Source of the DNA: Coriobacteriia bacterium
GTDB lineage: Bacteria > Actinomycetota > Coriobacteriia > Coriobacteriales > UBA8131
Assembly: GCA_009776725.1 (NCBI GenBank)
Contig: WRNE01000005.1
Span: 1-64,000, forward strand
Length of the DNA: 64,000 nucleotides
Direction of reading: 5' to 3'
The translations under genes were made by a program, and so were the position numbers. The notes under the pieces were generated by a model. That model saw only the letters and a program-made list of their open reading frames with translations. It had not been told where the DNA came from and did not search any database. Positions 26,142-35,850 of the stretch are shown here, piece by piece. Each line of letters begins with the position of its first letter. Positions within the stretch are counted from its first letter, which is position 1.

Positions 26142-26927
26142 TTGCTCAGTGTCAGGCGTACCAGGGTCTTGAATGCTCTTGTGGACGAGCACGTGTTGAC
26201 TACGTTGCCTGTCAGTTCGTCTGTACTGGCCAAGCGCTATCTGCCGGGAGTCTCGTCGGCCACCATCCGAAACGAGCTTTTAGGCTTAGAGAACCTCGGC
26301 CTGGCCTTTTCTCCACACACCTCCGCCGGGCGAATACCCACAAACCAGGGGTACCGGGTATTTGTCAACCACCTTTTGCTGAGTCCCGCGACGTTGATGT
26401 ATGCCAATCCTGTGATCGAGGCTGACAGGCCCCTAGACACGATAAACGACCCCCTGTACGACGATTCCTTCGAAAAGGCACTAAGCCCCCAAGCCCTCGA
26501 CGGCCTCAGCATAGACAGGCACTCCTATATCCGACGGCTGTTGGAGCTGTTGTCGAAGACCACTGGCCTGCTTTCGTTGTATTGGGACCGGGAAGACAGC
26601 TTCGGCTTGATTGTGCGTGGCCTGTCGCGCTTGCTTGCCCAGCCCGAGTTCAGCGAGTCTTCACGGCTGCTGCCTCTGATGAGCTTGATCGAAGACCAAG
26701 ACGAGCTTGTCCAAATGATGGATTCAAGCCTTGTGGCTGCCGACTTAAGCGTGTTGATCGGCCTTGAGCCGACTGGGATCCTAGCGAACTATACGTTGCT
26801 GTCACAACGCAGCGAGGGGCACTCGGCGATATTCGGCTTGCTTGGGCCGACCCGTATGGAGTACCGCAGGGCCTTACTGGCACTAGACAGTATGGTGCGA
26901 CTGAACCTGACATATACGAGAGTGTAG
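26142..26927 (+). CDS. hrcA: Heat-inducible transcription repressor HrcA, short form
   Basis: A 261-residue HrcA. The winged-helix start is clear (VLNALVDEHVLTTLPVSSSVLAKRY, SSATIRNELLGLENLGL, HTSAGRIPTNQGYRVFV) and so is the C-terminal signature GLLGPTRMEYRRALLALDSM. Standard HrcA has about 340 residues; the middle region is shortened here. TTG 26142 follows GAGGAAGGA at six bases. dnaJ starts 9 bp downstream. HrcA normally represses groE/dnaK at CIRCE sites, but I see no CIRCE sequence in the 157 bp upstream. Confidence 0.88.
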   Translation: MLSVRRTRVLNALVDEHVLTTLPVSSSVLAKRYLPGVSSATIRNELLGLENLGLAFSPHTSAGRIPTNQGYRVFVNHLLLSPATLMYANPVIEADRPLDTINDPLYDDSFEKALSPQALDGLSIDRHSYIRRLLELLSKTTGLLSLYWDREDSFGLIVRGLSRLLAQPEFSESSRLLPLMSLIEDQDELVQMMDSSLVAADLSVLIGLEPTGILANYTLLSQRSEGHSAIFGLLGPTRMEYRRALLALDSMVRLNLTYTRV

Positions 26928-26935
26928 GTATTGAC

Positions 26936-28054
26936 TTGCCACAAGATTACTACGAGGTGATCGGTGTCAGCCGGGACGCCACTGAAGCAGAGATAAAGAA
27001 AGCATTTTACCGTAAGGCCCGCGAGCTGCATCCGGATGTGAACAAGGCCCCTGACGCTGAGGAGCGTTTCAAAGAGCTGTCCGAGGCCTTCGATGTCTTG
27101 TCGGACGCCTCAAAACGCAGCCAATACGACCGTTTCGGCACTGTCGGGAACGGCAGCGGCTATCAATATGTCGACCTTAGCGACCTTTTCGGCTCAGGCT
27201 TTGGCATGGGCGACATCTTCAGCTCCTTTTTCGGGGGCACGAGCTACGGCCGCGTCAGTATGCGCCGTGAGGGACGGGACATGGGCGTCGGCTTGAAGCT
27301 CTCCTTAGAAGAGGTGGCGGTAGGCATCAAGAAAGAAATCGTCTACGACCGGTTGGCCCCCTGCGAGGCCTGCAGCGGGTCAGGAATCGGTGCCGGCGGG
27401 CAGACTGTCCCTTGTGACCACTGCCATGGAAGCGGCCGGGTAATTAGCGTCCAATCCACTTTTTTGGGAGAAATGCAAACGCAAAGCATCTGTCCGGAGT
27501 GCAGCGGCTCGGGAGAAAAGATCGATATACCCTGCCCAGACTGTGAAGGCCAGGGCCGCCTGCCAGACCGACAGCATGTGACTATCGAAGTACCCAAAGG
27601 CATCCGCGACGGCCAGCAGCTCAGGCTGACTGGCTTTGGCGAGGCGGGACTGCACGGGTCTAGGCCAGGAAACCTTATTGTCACAGTCCGCATCGACGAC
27701 CATGAGCGTTTTGAGCGAGAGGGAGAAAACCTCCACACTTTTGTGCAGATATCGATCACGCAAGCGGCCCTTGGCGCAAATGTGAACGTGGAAGGCATCA
27801 TCCCAGACGAGACGGTGGAGATCGATATCCCTGCCGGCTGTCAGAACGGACAGCGCATCCGGGTACGGGACCGTGGCCTGCCCAGGATGCATCGTGAACA
27901 AAGAGGCGACCTCTTTGCCCACGTGGAGGTGATGATTCCCAAGAAACTCACCTCGCGCCAACGTGAGCTGCTAGAAGAGCTGGCCTTGGAGTTTGACGAT
28001 GAGGTGAAAGAGAAGCGAAATCCGATACAACGGATTCGCGATGCCCTTTCCTAA
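26936..28054 (+). CDS. dnaJ: Chaperone protein DnaJ
   Basis: A 372-residue type I Hsp40. The J domain (1-66) carries HPD at 32-34; a short Gly/Phe-rich part follows. Four zinc repeats appear as CEACSGSG, CDHCHGSG, CPECSGSG and CPDCEGQG, then the two C-terminal client-binding barrels. DnaJ stimulates DnaK ATPase and delivers unfolded clients. The start is TTG 26936. It is placed just after hrcA, and its 3' end overlaps the mtaB start by 14 bp. dnaK and grpE are not nearby. Confidence 0.94.
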   Translation: MPQDYYEVIGVSRDATEAEIKKAFYRKARELHPDVNKAPDAEERFKELSEAFDVLSDASKRSQYDRFGTVGNGSGYQYVDLSDLFGSGFGMGDIFSSFFGGTSYGRVSMRREGRDMGVGLKLSLEEVAVGIKKEIVYDRLAPCEACSGSGIGAGGQTVPCDHCHGSGRVISVQSTFLGEMQTQSICPECSGSGEKIDIPCPDCEGQGRLPDRQHVTIEVPKGIRDGQQLRLTGFGEAGLHGSRPGNLIVTVRIDDHERFEREGENLHTFVQISITQAALGANVNVEGIIPDETVEIDIPAGCQNGQRIRVRDRGLPRMHREQRGDLFAHVEVMIPKKLTSRQRELLEELALEFDDEVKEKRNPIQRIRDALS

Positions 28055-29327
28055 CCACCCCAACCACACAATGCCTTTACCAAACCAAGCAAAAGTATCC
28101 ATTCACTACCTTGGCTGCAAAGTGAATCGGGCGGACGGCGACGAGCTGCTGGGCTGTTTGTTGTCAGCGGGAGCAATACCCGCCCCGCCTGCCGAGGCCG
28201 GCTTGAATATCGTCATGACCTGCGTCGTGACCAAAGAAGCCGAGCAAAAGACCCGCAAGGCCATCAATCGCCTGCTTTTAGAGAACAAGCAGGCTCCGGT
28301 CTTGGTAGTAGGCTGTGCCGTGGCTGTAAACGAGCAGCTGTACCAATCAGCCGATGAACGGGTGTATTTGGCCAAACAAGCCGAGCCGGCAAAAGGTATA
28401 GCCTTGCAACTGCTAGGCCTTGGCCAAGAGGCGGTCCCTGTCAGTGGCCGTACTCCTGCAGTGAAACCAGCCGACCGTCAGCGGTACAACTTGAAGATCC
28501 AGGACGGCTGTGACTCGGAGTGCAGTTTCTGCGTCGTTCGGATAGCCAGGGGCAAGTCCCGGTCAAGGGCCTTAGACGACGTCGTCAGCGAGGCCAGCCT
28601 AGCCGAGGCGGCTGGCTGGCGGGAGATCGTGCTTACCGGCATAAACCTAGGCAGTTACCGTATCGGCGAGGACAGTGGGCCTGGCCTCCCGACGCTGCTT
28701 TGGGCATTGCTCGCCAATACCAGGCACAGCCGTTTTCGGCTATCCAGCATCGAGCCGATGGATGTGAGCGACCACTTGGTCGATTTGATCGCAGGCAGCA
28801 AAGGCCGCATCTGCGCTCATTTGCACATGCCCCTTCAGAGCGGGTCCGACCGAGTCCTGCAAATGATGAACCGCCCCTATACGAGCGGCCAATTTGCCAG
28901 CCGGGTCGCCTACGCCCGTGAACGGCTGCCACAGCTTGCCCTGTCCAGCGACCTTATCGTGGGCTTTCCTGGCGAGACCGAAGCTGATTTTTTATCCACA
29001 TATGAGCTTTGCCGTGAGATGTCATTCATGCGGATGCATGTGTTCCGTTTTTCTCCACGTGACAAAACGACTGCTGCCACCATGCCAAACCAGCTTGACG
29101 AGGCAACCAAGTCCAGACGCTCGGCTAAGCTACGCAAGCTGGCTGACGAGCTGACTGGGCTGGATTTACAGAAACGCGTCGGCACCAGCGAGCTGGTGCT
29201 TGTCGAGCGCGCCGGCCTGGGCAGGTCTGAAAGCTACCACCTGGTCCGCCTGCCTGACGATTTGGAGGTCGGCAGCCTGTCCAGCGTTCGCTTCAGCGGC
29301 TATACTGACAAGCTGTTAGAATGCTAA
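28041..29327 (+). CDS. mtaB: tRNA t6A37 methylthiotransferase MtaB
   Basis: A 428-residue methylthiotransferase of the MiaB/RimO/MtaB group. The N-terminal cluster cysteines are Cys26 (YLGCKVNR), Cys61 (MTCVVT) and Cys92 (VVGCAV). The radical SAM cysteines are 157, 161 and 164 in CDSECSFC. The LSSIEPMDV, HLHMPLQSGSDRVLQMMNR and IVGFPGETEADF blocks follow, and a TRAM-like end closes it. YLGCKVN with a following TCVVT favours MtaB over MiaB. The ATG at 28041 lies inside dnaJ; the next in-frame ATG is 28071. Confidence 0.9.
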   Translation: MPFPNHPNHTMPLPNQAKVSIHYLGCKVNRADGDELLGCLLSAGAIPAPPAEAGLNIVMTCVVTKEAEQKTRKAINRLLLENKQAPVLVVGCAVAVNEQLYQSADERVYLAKQAEPAKGIALQLLGLGQEAVPVSGRTPAVKPADRQRYNLKIQDGCDSECSFCVVRIARGKSRSRALDDVVSEASLAEAAGWREIVLTGINLGSYRIGEDSGPGLPTLLWALLANTRHSRFRLSSIEPMDVSDHLVDLIAGSKGRICAHLHMPLQSGSDRVLQMMNRPYTSGQFASRVAYARERLPQLALSSDLIVGFPGETEADFLSTYELCREMSFMRMHVFRFSPRDKTTAATMPNQLDEATKSRRSAKLRKLADELTGLDLQKRVGTSELVLVERAGLGRSESYHLVRLPDDLEVGSLSSVRFSGYTDKLLEC

Positions 29328-29355
29328 TCGATGTAGACGTAATAGAAAGGCGGCT

Positions 29356-30375
29356 ATGGAACGCACGAGAATTACATTGAAGATTCCTGACGGGCTCGAC
29401 ATCACAAGGCTGCTCGGTGTGAACGACGTCTTGTTGAGAGTGATCGAAGAGAGGTTCGATGCCCGTATAACCATACGCGGCGACCAGATCGACATCGTTG
29501 GTGACTCCATCGAAGGCCAGATGCTGACCTTGCTGTTTACCGACCTGATCCAGACAGCGGAGGAGGGCAAGACCACCTCCCCCGAAGAGCTGGTCCGGTC
29601 GATCGAGCTGGTCTTACATGGCGGGGCAAACCCGCTGAGCCTACGCGACGACATTATCCTAAACTACCGCGGCAGGGCGATCCGGGCCAAGACTGCCGGA
29701 CAAAAGCGCTACATTGACGCAATCCGGGCCCACACGGTGACTTTTGCGATCGGCCCGGCCGGTACTGGGAAGACCTATTTGGCCATGGCCATGGCAGTGG
29801 CCGCCCTACAGCGGAAAGAAGTGAAACGCCTCGTGCTGACCAGGCCGGTCGTCGAGGCTGGAGAGCATCTCGGCTACCTGCCCGGCACCCTAAACGAGAA
29901 GATCGACCCTTATATCCGACCGCTCTATGACGCGCTTTTCGACATGACCGAAAACGACAAAGGCACCCAACAGATCGAGCAGGGAGTGATTGAGATCGCC
30001 CCTTTGGCCTATATGCGGGGACGGACCCTAAACGACAGTTTTATCATCCTGGACGAGGCACAGAACACAAGCCCCGACCAAATGAAGATGTTTCTGACCA
30101 GGCTCGGCTTTGGCTCCAAGATGGTCATCACTGGGGACGTCACCCAGGTCGACCTGCCAATCCGTGCCAACGGGCTGCTCTCGGTACGCAGGATACTGTC
30201 TGGGCTTGACGATATATCGTTCGTGGAGCTGACAGGCAGCGACGTGGTCAGGCACTCGCTGGTCCAGCGGATCGTGGCAGCTTACGAGAACGCCGAGGTC
30301 ATAGAGGAAGCGGCCCGCATCACCAAGGCTGCCTCCCTAGCCAGCCCTGGCCCGACAAGCGTAGAGCTCGATTGA
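29356..30375 (+). CDS. phoH: PhoH-family ATPase
   Basis: A 339-residue PhoH (PhoL/YbeZ-like) protein. Residues 1-90 form a small KH-like N-terminal domain; Walker A GPAGTGKT is at 133-140 and Walker B ILDEAQN at 231-237. VITGDVTQVDLP is the sensor-like block. PhoH proteins are implicated in RNA metabolism and ribosome maturation with YbeY, whose gene follows 3 bp later. GAAAGG precedes the ATG. The last 20 residues are non-conserved. Confidence 0.93.
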   Translation: MERTRITLKIPDGLDITRLLGVNDVLLRVIEERFDARITIRGDQIDIVGDSIEGQMLTLLFTDLIQTAEEGKTTSPEELVRSIELVLHGGANPLSLRDDIILNYRGRAIRAKTAGQKRYIDAIRAHTVTFAIGPAGTGKTYLAMAMAVAALQRKEVKRLVLTRPVVEAGEHLGYLPGTLNEKIDPYIRPLYDALFDMTENDKGTQQIEQGVIEIAPLAYMRGRTLNDSFIILDEAQNTSPDQMKMFLTRLGFGSKMVITGDVTQVDLPIRANGLLSVRRILSGLDDISFVELTGSDVVRHSLVQRIVAAYENAEVIEEAARITKAASLASPGPTSVELD

Positions 30376-30378
30376 CAC

Positions 30379-31344
30379 TTGGGACCATTTGGCATGCCCG
30401 ACCAGTCCTATACTTTCACCGCAGACGAGCTTGGGCTTGGCAACAGGCAATACGAGTTACAGGTCTTTGTTGCCCAGCAGGTCAGCCAGAACATCCCACT
30501 AGACTATGTTGGGCGCTTGGCCTTGTTTTTGATGGCAGCCTGCCAGGTCGAAGAGCCGGCCGAGCTCTCCATAGCCTTCGTCGGCGCCAGCCTGATGCAG
30601 GAAATGAACCAGCAGTACCGGGGGATAGACAAGGCTACCGACATCCTGTCCTTCGAATCCGGCTTTGACGACGACGAGCAGCGCTCCGACAGCCAGCCCT
30701 TGGCCCTCGGCGATATCGTCATCTGCCCCGAGGCAGTCGAGCAAGGCTTTTATGGAGAAGAACTCGATTTCATCTCCAAGCTGGAGGTCTTGGTCGTTCA
30801 TGGCATCTTGCACCTTTTAAGCCTCGACCACGAAAACGCTCAAGAGGCAGATGCCATGGAGGCAAAGGAAGACGCTTTACTAGGCCAATGGCAGGCGTTT
30901 TATGCTGGCTTGCCCGAGGAAAACGGCGTTATGCCGGCAGCTGTTCGCCCGAACAGCAGCGAAAATGCCAACAATAAGCCCGCGGGCAGCCTCAAGCAGT
31001 CTTTCAAGTGGGCGTTTTCCGGTATCTGGGAAGCTGTCAGGACTGAGCGCAACATGAAGATCCACCTGGTAGTGGCGCTGGCCGCCTTGATTGCCTCTGC
31101 ACTCCTCAGGCTAGAGGCCCTCGCCTGGGCCTTAGTGGTACTCTGTATCGCCTTTGTCTGGTCGACCGAGATGATTAATACAGCTATAGAGCATGTTGTT
31201 GATCTAGCTTCACCGGACATCCACCCCAAAGCCAAGTCGGCCAAGGATATCGCTGCTGGGGTAGTACTGGTATCGGTCATTGCCTCGGTCGTCATCGGCC
31301 TGATAGTATTCGTCCACGCCCTAGACTGGCCTGGCTTATGGTAG
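30379..31344 (+). CDS. ybeY: Fusion of endoribonuclease YbeY with diacylglycerol/undecaprenol kinase
   Basis: A single 321-residue frame. Residues 1-175 are YbeY, the metal-dependent RNase for 16S rRNA 3'-end maturation and quality control, with the zinc triad HGILHLLSLDH (His141, His145, His151). A linker rich in Asn/Pro/Ser (180-204) leads to a DgkA-type membrane kinase: ERNMKIHL (223-230), three hydrophobic helices, and the catalytic/metal motif STEMINTAIEHVVDLASP (262-279). In most monoderms these are neighbouring genes. No stop or start context separates them here. TTG 30379 is annotated; ATG 30394 is an alternative. Its end overlaps era by 7 bp. Confidence 0.92.
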   Translation: MGPFGMPDQSYTFTADELGLGNRQYELQVFVAQQVSQNIPLDYVGRLALFLMAACQVEEPAELSIAFVGASLMQEMNQQYRGIDKATDILSFESGFDDDEQRSDSQPLALGDIVICPEAVEQGFYGEELDFISKLEVLVVHGILHLLSLDHENAQEADAMEAKEDALLGQWQAFYAGLPEENGVMPAAVRPNSSENANNKPAGSLKQSFKWAFSGIWEAVRTERNMKIHLVVALAALIASALLRLEALAWALVVLCIAFVWSTEMINTAIEHVVDLASPDIHPKAKSAKDIAAGVVLVSVIASVVIGLIVFVHALDWPGLW

Positions 31345-32255
31345 AGGCAGCCCAGGGCAGCACGCCAGATGTATTCCGTAGCGGCTTTATAACACTGGTC
31401 GGCCGCCCCAATTCGGGGAAGTCGTCTTTGGTCAACGCCGTGGTCGGGGCCAAGGTGGCGATTACCGCCGATGTCGCCCAGACCACCCGGCATCGTTTTC
31501 GGGCTATCCTTGACGGCCAGGGCTTTCAGCTGGTTTTGGTGGACACCCCGGGCATCCATAAGGCCCAGGATGCCTTGGGAGAGGAACTGAACACTTCTGC
31601 CCTCAAAGCCTTGGAAGCAGTAGACGCAGTGGCCTTCCTGCTAGATGCAAGCAAGCCGTTCGGCAGGGGAGACATGTGGATCTTGGCCTATTTGGAAAAA
31701 GTCAAGTCCCCTAAGCTGCTCATTGTCACAAAAACCGACCTGGTCGACGACCAAGCCGTAAAGCAGCAAATCGAGCGGGCAAGTGGGCATTTTGACTTCG
31801 ATGCTGTTATGAGCCTGAGCTCCCTGACCGGCCAAGGCGTAGAAGAGTTCGTCCAATTCGTGGTCGGCCTGCTGCCGGAAGGGCCAAGGTGGTTTCCCGA
31901 GGGAACCCGGACCGACCAAGACCTCAGCGTCTTGGTGGCCGAGTTCATCCGTGAAAAGGTGCTCTATCTCACCAAGGACGAGGTCCCACATGCTGTCGGG
32001 GTGCAGGTAGAGGAACTCCAGTATGAGGAGAAGAACGACCTTACCCGCATCGAGGCCATCGTCTACGTCGAGAGGGAGTCACAGAAAGGCATCTTGATCG
32101 GCAAAGGCGGCCAGCAGATAAAAAAGATCGGCAGTCTGGCCCGTACAGACCTCGAGCAGCTCCTTAATACCCGGGTATACCTTGACCTGCGTGTGAAGAC
32201 CCGTAAAGGCTGGCGACGCGATGCCAACCAGATAAAACGCTTTGGCTATGGCTAG
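31338..32255 (+). CDS. era: GTPase Era
   Basis: A 305-residue small GTPase for 30S assembly. G1 GRPNSGKS (22-29), G2 QTTRHRFRAI, G3 DTPGIH and G4 TKTDLVDD are readable. The C-terminal KH domain includes IGKGGQQIKKIGSLAR, which binds the 3' end of 16S rRNA. The reading frame starts at ATG 31338, within the last codons of the ybeY-dgkA fusion, so all three ribosome-maturation genes (phoH, ybeY, era) are linked. Confidence 0.95.
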   Translation: MVEAAQGSTPDVFRSGFITLVGRPNSGKSSLVNAVVGAKVAITADVAQTTRHRFRAILDGQGFQLVLVDTPGIHKAQDALGEELNTSALKALEAVDAVAFLLDASKPFGRGDMWILAYLEKVKSPKLLIVTKTDLVDDQAVKQQIERASGHFDFDAVMSLSSLTGQGVEEFVQFVVGLLPEGPRWFPEGTRTDQDLSVLVAEFIREKVLYLTKDEVPHAVGVQVEELQYEEKNDLTRIEAIVYVERESQKGILIGKGGQQIKKIGSLARTDLEQLLNTRVYLDLRVKTRKGWRRDANQIKRFGYG

Positions 32256-32278
32256 CTTGCGCTGGATACAAGGTCGTT

Positions 32279-33187
32279 GTGCTTATGCCTAACGTCTCGG
32301 AAAGGATCATCGTCCTAAAAAAGACCAAGTTGGCGGAGATGGACCTGATCATCACCGGCTTTACGGAAAGCGGCCACCAGATCAAGACGGTCGTCAAGGG
32401 GGGCCGGAAGCCAGGCTCCCGCAGGGGCTCCCACCTTGAGCTGTTCTCTGTCAGCCAGGTCTTGGTCTACCAGGGAAGAAGCAGCTTGACGACCCTAAGC
32501 GAGGTCGAGCTGGTCAAGTCCCATAGTGGCTGTCGGGTCGATATCGAGCATAGCTCGGCGGCTGCAGCGCTGGCCGAGCTGGTGGAGGTCATCACTCGTG
32601 ACGCTGACTTCGAGCCCCGGCTCTTCTTATTGTTGGACGCTAGCTTAGATGCCATTGAAAACACGCCCATCGACGGCTTGGAGATGGTTACAGCTGCGGC
32701 AATACTCAAAATCGTCAGCCAGATCGGTTTCCAGCCCAGCCTGGACAGCTGTGTCATCTGCGGCCGGGAGCGTAGCCAAGAAGCCCCAGGCCAAGGGCCG
32801 AAAAGCCCGGCAGCCGAAGACGAAAGCTCCCGGGCCCGGCGTTTCCGCTTCTCCTTTGCGCAGGGAGGGCTGGTCTGCTATGATTGCTATCATAATAGTA
32901 TGATTAGTGACGATGGCACAGGGGACGGCGGCAGTGCCCCAGACGCGGTCTTCTCCCCAGATATCGGAAACAACGAGCCCGGCTTCGCCGTAACAGACGA
33001 CATGGACCCAGCCCTGTTCGACTGGTTGGCCCTTTTGATCAAAAGCCGCTTTGTGGACTTGGCAAGTCACGCTACTGAGGCAAACCGTCCGACAGCCTTG
33101 CTTTTATTGGCTTTTGCCCGAAATTGGATGCGAGCACATATCACAGCTCGGAATCGTTCAGTCGACTTTTTGTTAAGCTTGCGGTAG
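32279..33187 (+). CDS. recO: DNA repair protein RecO
   Basis: A 302-residue RecO. An N-terminal OB fold includes [37 protein letters not shown] and is followed by a helical domain; two C-x2-C pairs (CVICG and CYDC) match its zinc site. Between these cysteines sits a polar insert of about 45 residues not typical of the family. RecO anneals SSB-coated strands and loads RecA with RecR. The start is GTG 32279 or ATG 32285, preceded by AAGGT. Confidence 0.85.
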   Translation: MLMPNVSERIIVLKKTKLAEMDLIITGFTESGHQIKTVVKGGRKPGSRRGSHLELFSVSQVLVYQGRSSLTTLSEVELVKSHSGCRVDIEHSSAAAALAELVEVITRDADFEPRLFLLLDASLDAIENTPIDGLEMVTAAAILKIVSQIGFQPSLDSCVICGRERSQEAPGQGPKSPAAEDESSRARRFRFSFAQGGLVCYDCYHNSMISDDGTGDGGSAPDAVFSPDIGNNEPGFAVTDDMDPALFDWLALLIKSRFVDLASHATEANRPTALLLLAFARNWMRAHITARNRSVDFLLSLR

Positions 33188-33278
33188 AATCGTTTGGTTT
33201 GATAAATTCTCCTCGCTTAGTCTGTCGTGGCCACCGACGCAGTACCCGGCTTGGAGGGAAGGTAAGAAAGGTGGGATT

Positions 33279-33554
33279 ATGCCACTAAGCAAAGAGGTGA
33301 CTGCAGGGATCATTGCCGAGTACGGCAAGGACGCCAAAGACTCGGGCTCGGCAAGCGTGCAGGTCGCACTGCTGTCACAACGGATACGTGATTTGACGGA
33401 GCATTTGAAGATTCACCGGAAAGACCATCATACGCGGCGCGGCCTGCTGATGCTGGTCGGAAAGCGTCGTCGGCTTTTGACCTACATAAAGCAGCGTGAT
33501 ATTACGGAATACCGTGACTTGATCGCCCGGCTTGGTATTCGCGACAACGTTTGA
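33279..33554 (+). CDS. rpsO: 30S ribosomal protein S15
   Basis: A 91-residue S15, full length, with the usual S[10 protein letters not shown] and [24 protein letters not shown] signatures that bind the central 16S three-way junction. The ATG at 33279 follows AGGTGGGATT; the leader from 33188 is about 90 bp and might hold an autoregulatory fold, though I could not define one. A strong hairpin separates it from pnp, an arrangement conserved in many bacteria. Confidence 0.96.
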   Translation: MPLSKEVTAGIIAEYGKDAKDSGSASVQVALLSQRIRDLTEHLKIHRKDHHTRRGLLMLVGKRRRLLTYIKQRDITEYRDLIARLGIRDNV

Positions 33555-33559
33555 TGCAC

Positions 33560-33586
33560 TTCAGGGAGCCTCAGAGGCTCCCTGAA
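33560..33586 (+). terminator. Strong hairpin between rpsO and pnp
   Basis: TTCAGGGAGCC (33560-33570) pairs perfectly with GGCTCCCTGAA (33576-33586) around the loop TCAGA. The following TAGTATTTGG is only weakly T-rich, so it probably terminates part of rpsO transcription or acts as an RNase III-type processing site, while the rest reads into pnp. Confidence 0.65.
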
Positions 33587-33675
33587 TAGTATTTGGCTCA
33601 AGTATAAAAAAACGCATGTTGTTAAAAAGATGAGCCTGATTGGACCACGAGGGTCCAGAGGAATGGAGTAGAAAA

Positions 33676-35850
33676 ATGACTAAAATTACCGAGACTTTCG
33701 AACTGTATGGCAAGACATACAGTTTGACGACTGGCGAGCTAGCAAAACAGGCTACCGGTTCAGTCGTCGTCAGCCAAGGGGAGACAGTACTCTTGCTTAC
33801 CGCAGTCGTCGCCACCGACAAGAAGGAGACGGATTTCTTTCCACTGACGGTGGACTTTATCGAGAAGATGTATGCTGTGGGGAGAATACCGGGCGGATAC
33901 CAGAAAAGAGAGGCACGTCCGTCCGACAAAGGCACTTTGACAGCAAGGATGATCGACCGGCCGATTCGGACGAGCTTTCCCGAAGGGTTTAAAAACGAGG
34001 TCCATATCGTTGCCACCACCCTGGTCTGCGACCAGATCAACCAACCCGATGTGATCGGTATTATGGGCGCTTCGGCTGCCTTAATGGTCGGAGGGGTGCC
34101 GATCGAGGGCCCCTTGGCCGGCGTCCGGATCGGGCGCGACCGTCAAACAGGGGAGTTCTTGGTCAACCCCACCTTTGAGGAGGAGGCCAACTCCGACCTA
34201 GAGCTGGTCTTGGCCGGTACCCCCGAATACATCTGTATGGTCGAGGGAGGGGCAGACGAGTTAAACGAAGAGACGATCCTGGCTGCGATGAATTTCGGAC
34301 AAAAGGTGATAGGCGAGTTTTGTGAAGCCCAGCAGCGGTTCATCGACCGTGTCGCCCCGATGCTCAAGGAGTACCCGCTTGACCAGGCCATACCGGGCTT
34401 GGCTGAGCGGATCGACGCTCATTACGACGCTATGTCACTTGCCATACATGGGGCAGACAAGCTGAACCGGGAAAACAAAGTTGCCGAGCTAAAGGCAGAG
34501 ATCACAGCCACCTTCAGCGAAGAGGAGCAATCGGCGTGGAAGGCCGAGATAGCAGACGAGCTGCAGCTTTTAGAGAAACGGGCAATGCGGACGATGATCC
34601 TTCAGACAGGAGAGAGGATCGATGGCCGCAAGCTCGACGAGATTCGGCCGGTATCGGCCTCGGCTGGCGTCTTGCCGCGCACCCATGGGAGCGGGCTCTT
34701 TACCCGGGGGCAGACCCAGGTCTTGGCAGTGCTGACGCTCGGGATGTTAAACGAGTGGCAACGTCTTGACACAATCGACCCTGCGCCTGGCAAAAGGTAC
34801 ATGCACCACTACAACTTCCCCCCGTACTCGACAGGCGAGACAGGCTACATGGGTGCCCCGCGCCGACGCGAGATAGGGCACGGCCGCTTGGCCGAAAGGG
34901 CCCTAGAGCCGGTTTTGCCGAACGAGATCGACTTCCCTTACTCGATACGTATCGTTTCTGAGGTCCTAGAAAGCAACGGCTCGAGCTCTATGGCTTCTGC
35001 CTGTGCGTCTTCGCTGGCATTGATGGATGCCGGAGTGAACATCAAAAGGCCGGTATCTGGGATTGCCATGGGCCTGATCAAGGAGGGTGACGAATTCGCC
35101 GTGCTCTCAGACATCCAAGGTTTGGAAGACTTCCTAGGCGACATGGACTTCAAGATCTGCGGCACTGAGATCGGCATCACCTCGATGCAGATGGACAACA
35201 AGGCCAAAGGCCTGACAGTCGAGATCCTGGCTGCAGCGCTGAGCCAGGCCAAGCATGGCCGTGACTTCATCCTGACCAAAATGAGCGAGGCGATCACCCG
35301 TCCGCGGTCCGAGCTCTCCGACCATGCCCCCCGCATACTCTCGATGCAGATTCCTGTGGATAAGATCAGGGACGTCATCGGCAGCGGCGGCAAGGTCATC
35401 CGCGGCCTCCAAGAAGAGACCGGAGCCACGATCGAGATCACGGAAGAGGGGATAGTCTACATTGCGTCCAAAGACACACGTGGGGAGGAGGCCAAGCGGC
35501 GGATCGAGCTGATCGTCAAAGTACCAGAGGTTGGCGAGATCTATACCGGCAAGGTCGTCTCCATCCAAAGCTTCGGGGCCTTCATCGAGCTGTTGCCAGG
35601 GAAAGACGGGCTTTTGCATATCAGCCGGGTAGCAGACGGGCGGATCGGCAAGGTCGAGGACGTCTTATCGATAGGGGACGAGATCAGGGTAAAGATCATC
35701 GAGATCGACGAGAACGAGAAAATCTCACTAGACCGGCTAGACAAGCCCAAAGTCGAGGCCAGCAGGGAAAACCGGGAATACCGTGACGACCAGGCCAATA
35801 CCCGAAACAACGGCAATACCTCCGGAACCAACCGGCGGAGGCGCCGTTAA
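33676..35850 (+). CDS. pnp: Polyribonucleotide nucleotidyltransferase (PNPase)
   Basis: A 724-residue 3'-5' phosphorolytic exoribonuclease. It has two RNase PH domains: the first early (DFFPLTVDFIEKMYAVGRIPGGYQKRE), the second with GLFTRGQTQVLAV and SDIQGLEDFLGDMDFKICGT. Between them is the helical linker. The KH domain (KIRDVIGSGGKVIRGLQEETGA) and S1 domain (GEIYTGKVVSIQSFGAFIELL) close the protein before an Arg-rich end. ATG 33676 with GGAG is preferred to TTG 33640. The kinase gene starts only 12 bp after its stop. Confidence 0.96.
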   Translation: MTKITETFELYGKTYSLTTGELAKQATGSVVVSQGETVLLLTAVVATDKKETDFFPLTVDFIEKMYAVGRIPGGYQKREARPSDKGTLTARMIDRPIRTSFPEGFKNEVHIVATTLVCDQINQPDVIGIMGASAALMVGGVPIEGPLAGVRIGRDRQTGEFLVNPTFEEEANSDLELVLAGTPEYICMVEGGADELNEETILAAMNFGQKVIGEFCEAQQRFIDRVAPMLKEYPLDQAIPGLAERIDAHYDAMSLAIHGADKLNRENKVAELKAEITATFSEEEQSAWKAEIADELQLLEKRAMRTMILQTGERIDGRKLDEIRPVSASAGVLPRTHGSGLFTRGQTQVLAVLTLGMLNEWQRLDTIDPAPGKRYMHHYNFPPYSTGETGYMGAPRRREIGHGRLAERALEPVLPNEIDFPYSIRIVSEVLESNGSSSMASACASSLALMDAGVNIKRPVSGIAMGLIKEGDEFAVLSDIQGLEDFLGDMDFKICGTEIGITSMQMDNKAKGLTVEILAAALSQAKHGRDFILTKMSEAITRPRSELSDHAPRILSMQIPVDKIRDVIGSGGKVIRGLQEETGATIEITEEGIVYIASKDTRGEEAKRRIELIVKVPEVGEIYTGKVVSIQSFGAFIELLPGKDGLLHISRVADGRIGKVEDVLSIGDEIRVKIIEIDENEKISLDRLDKPKVEASRENREYRDDQANTRNNGNTSGTNRRRRR

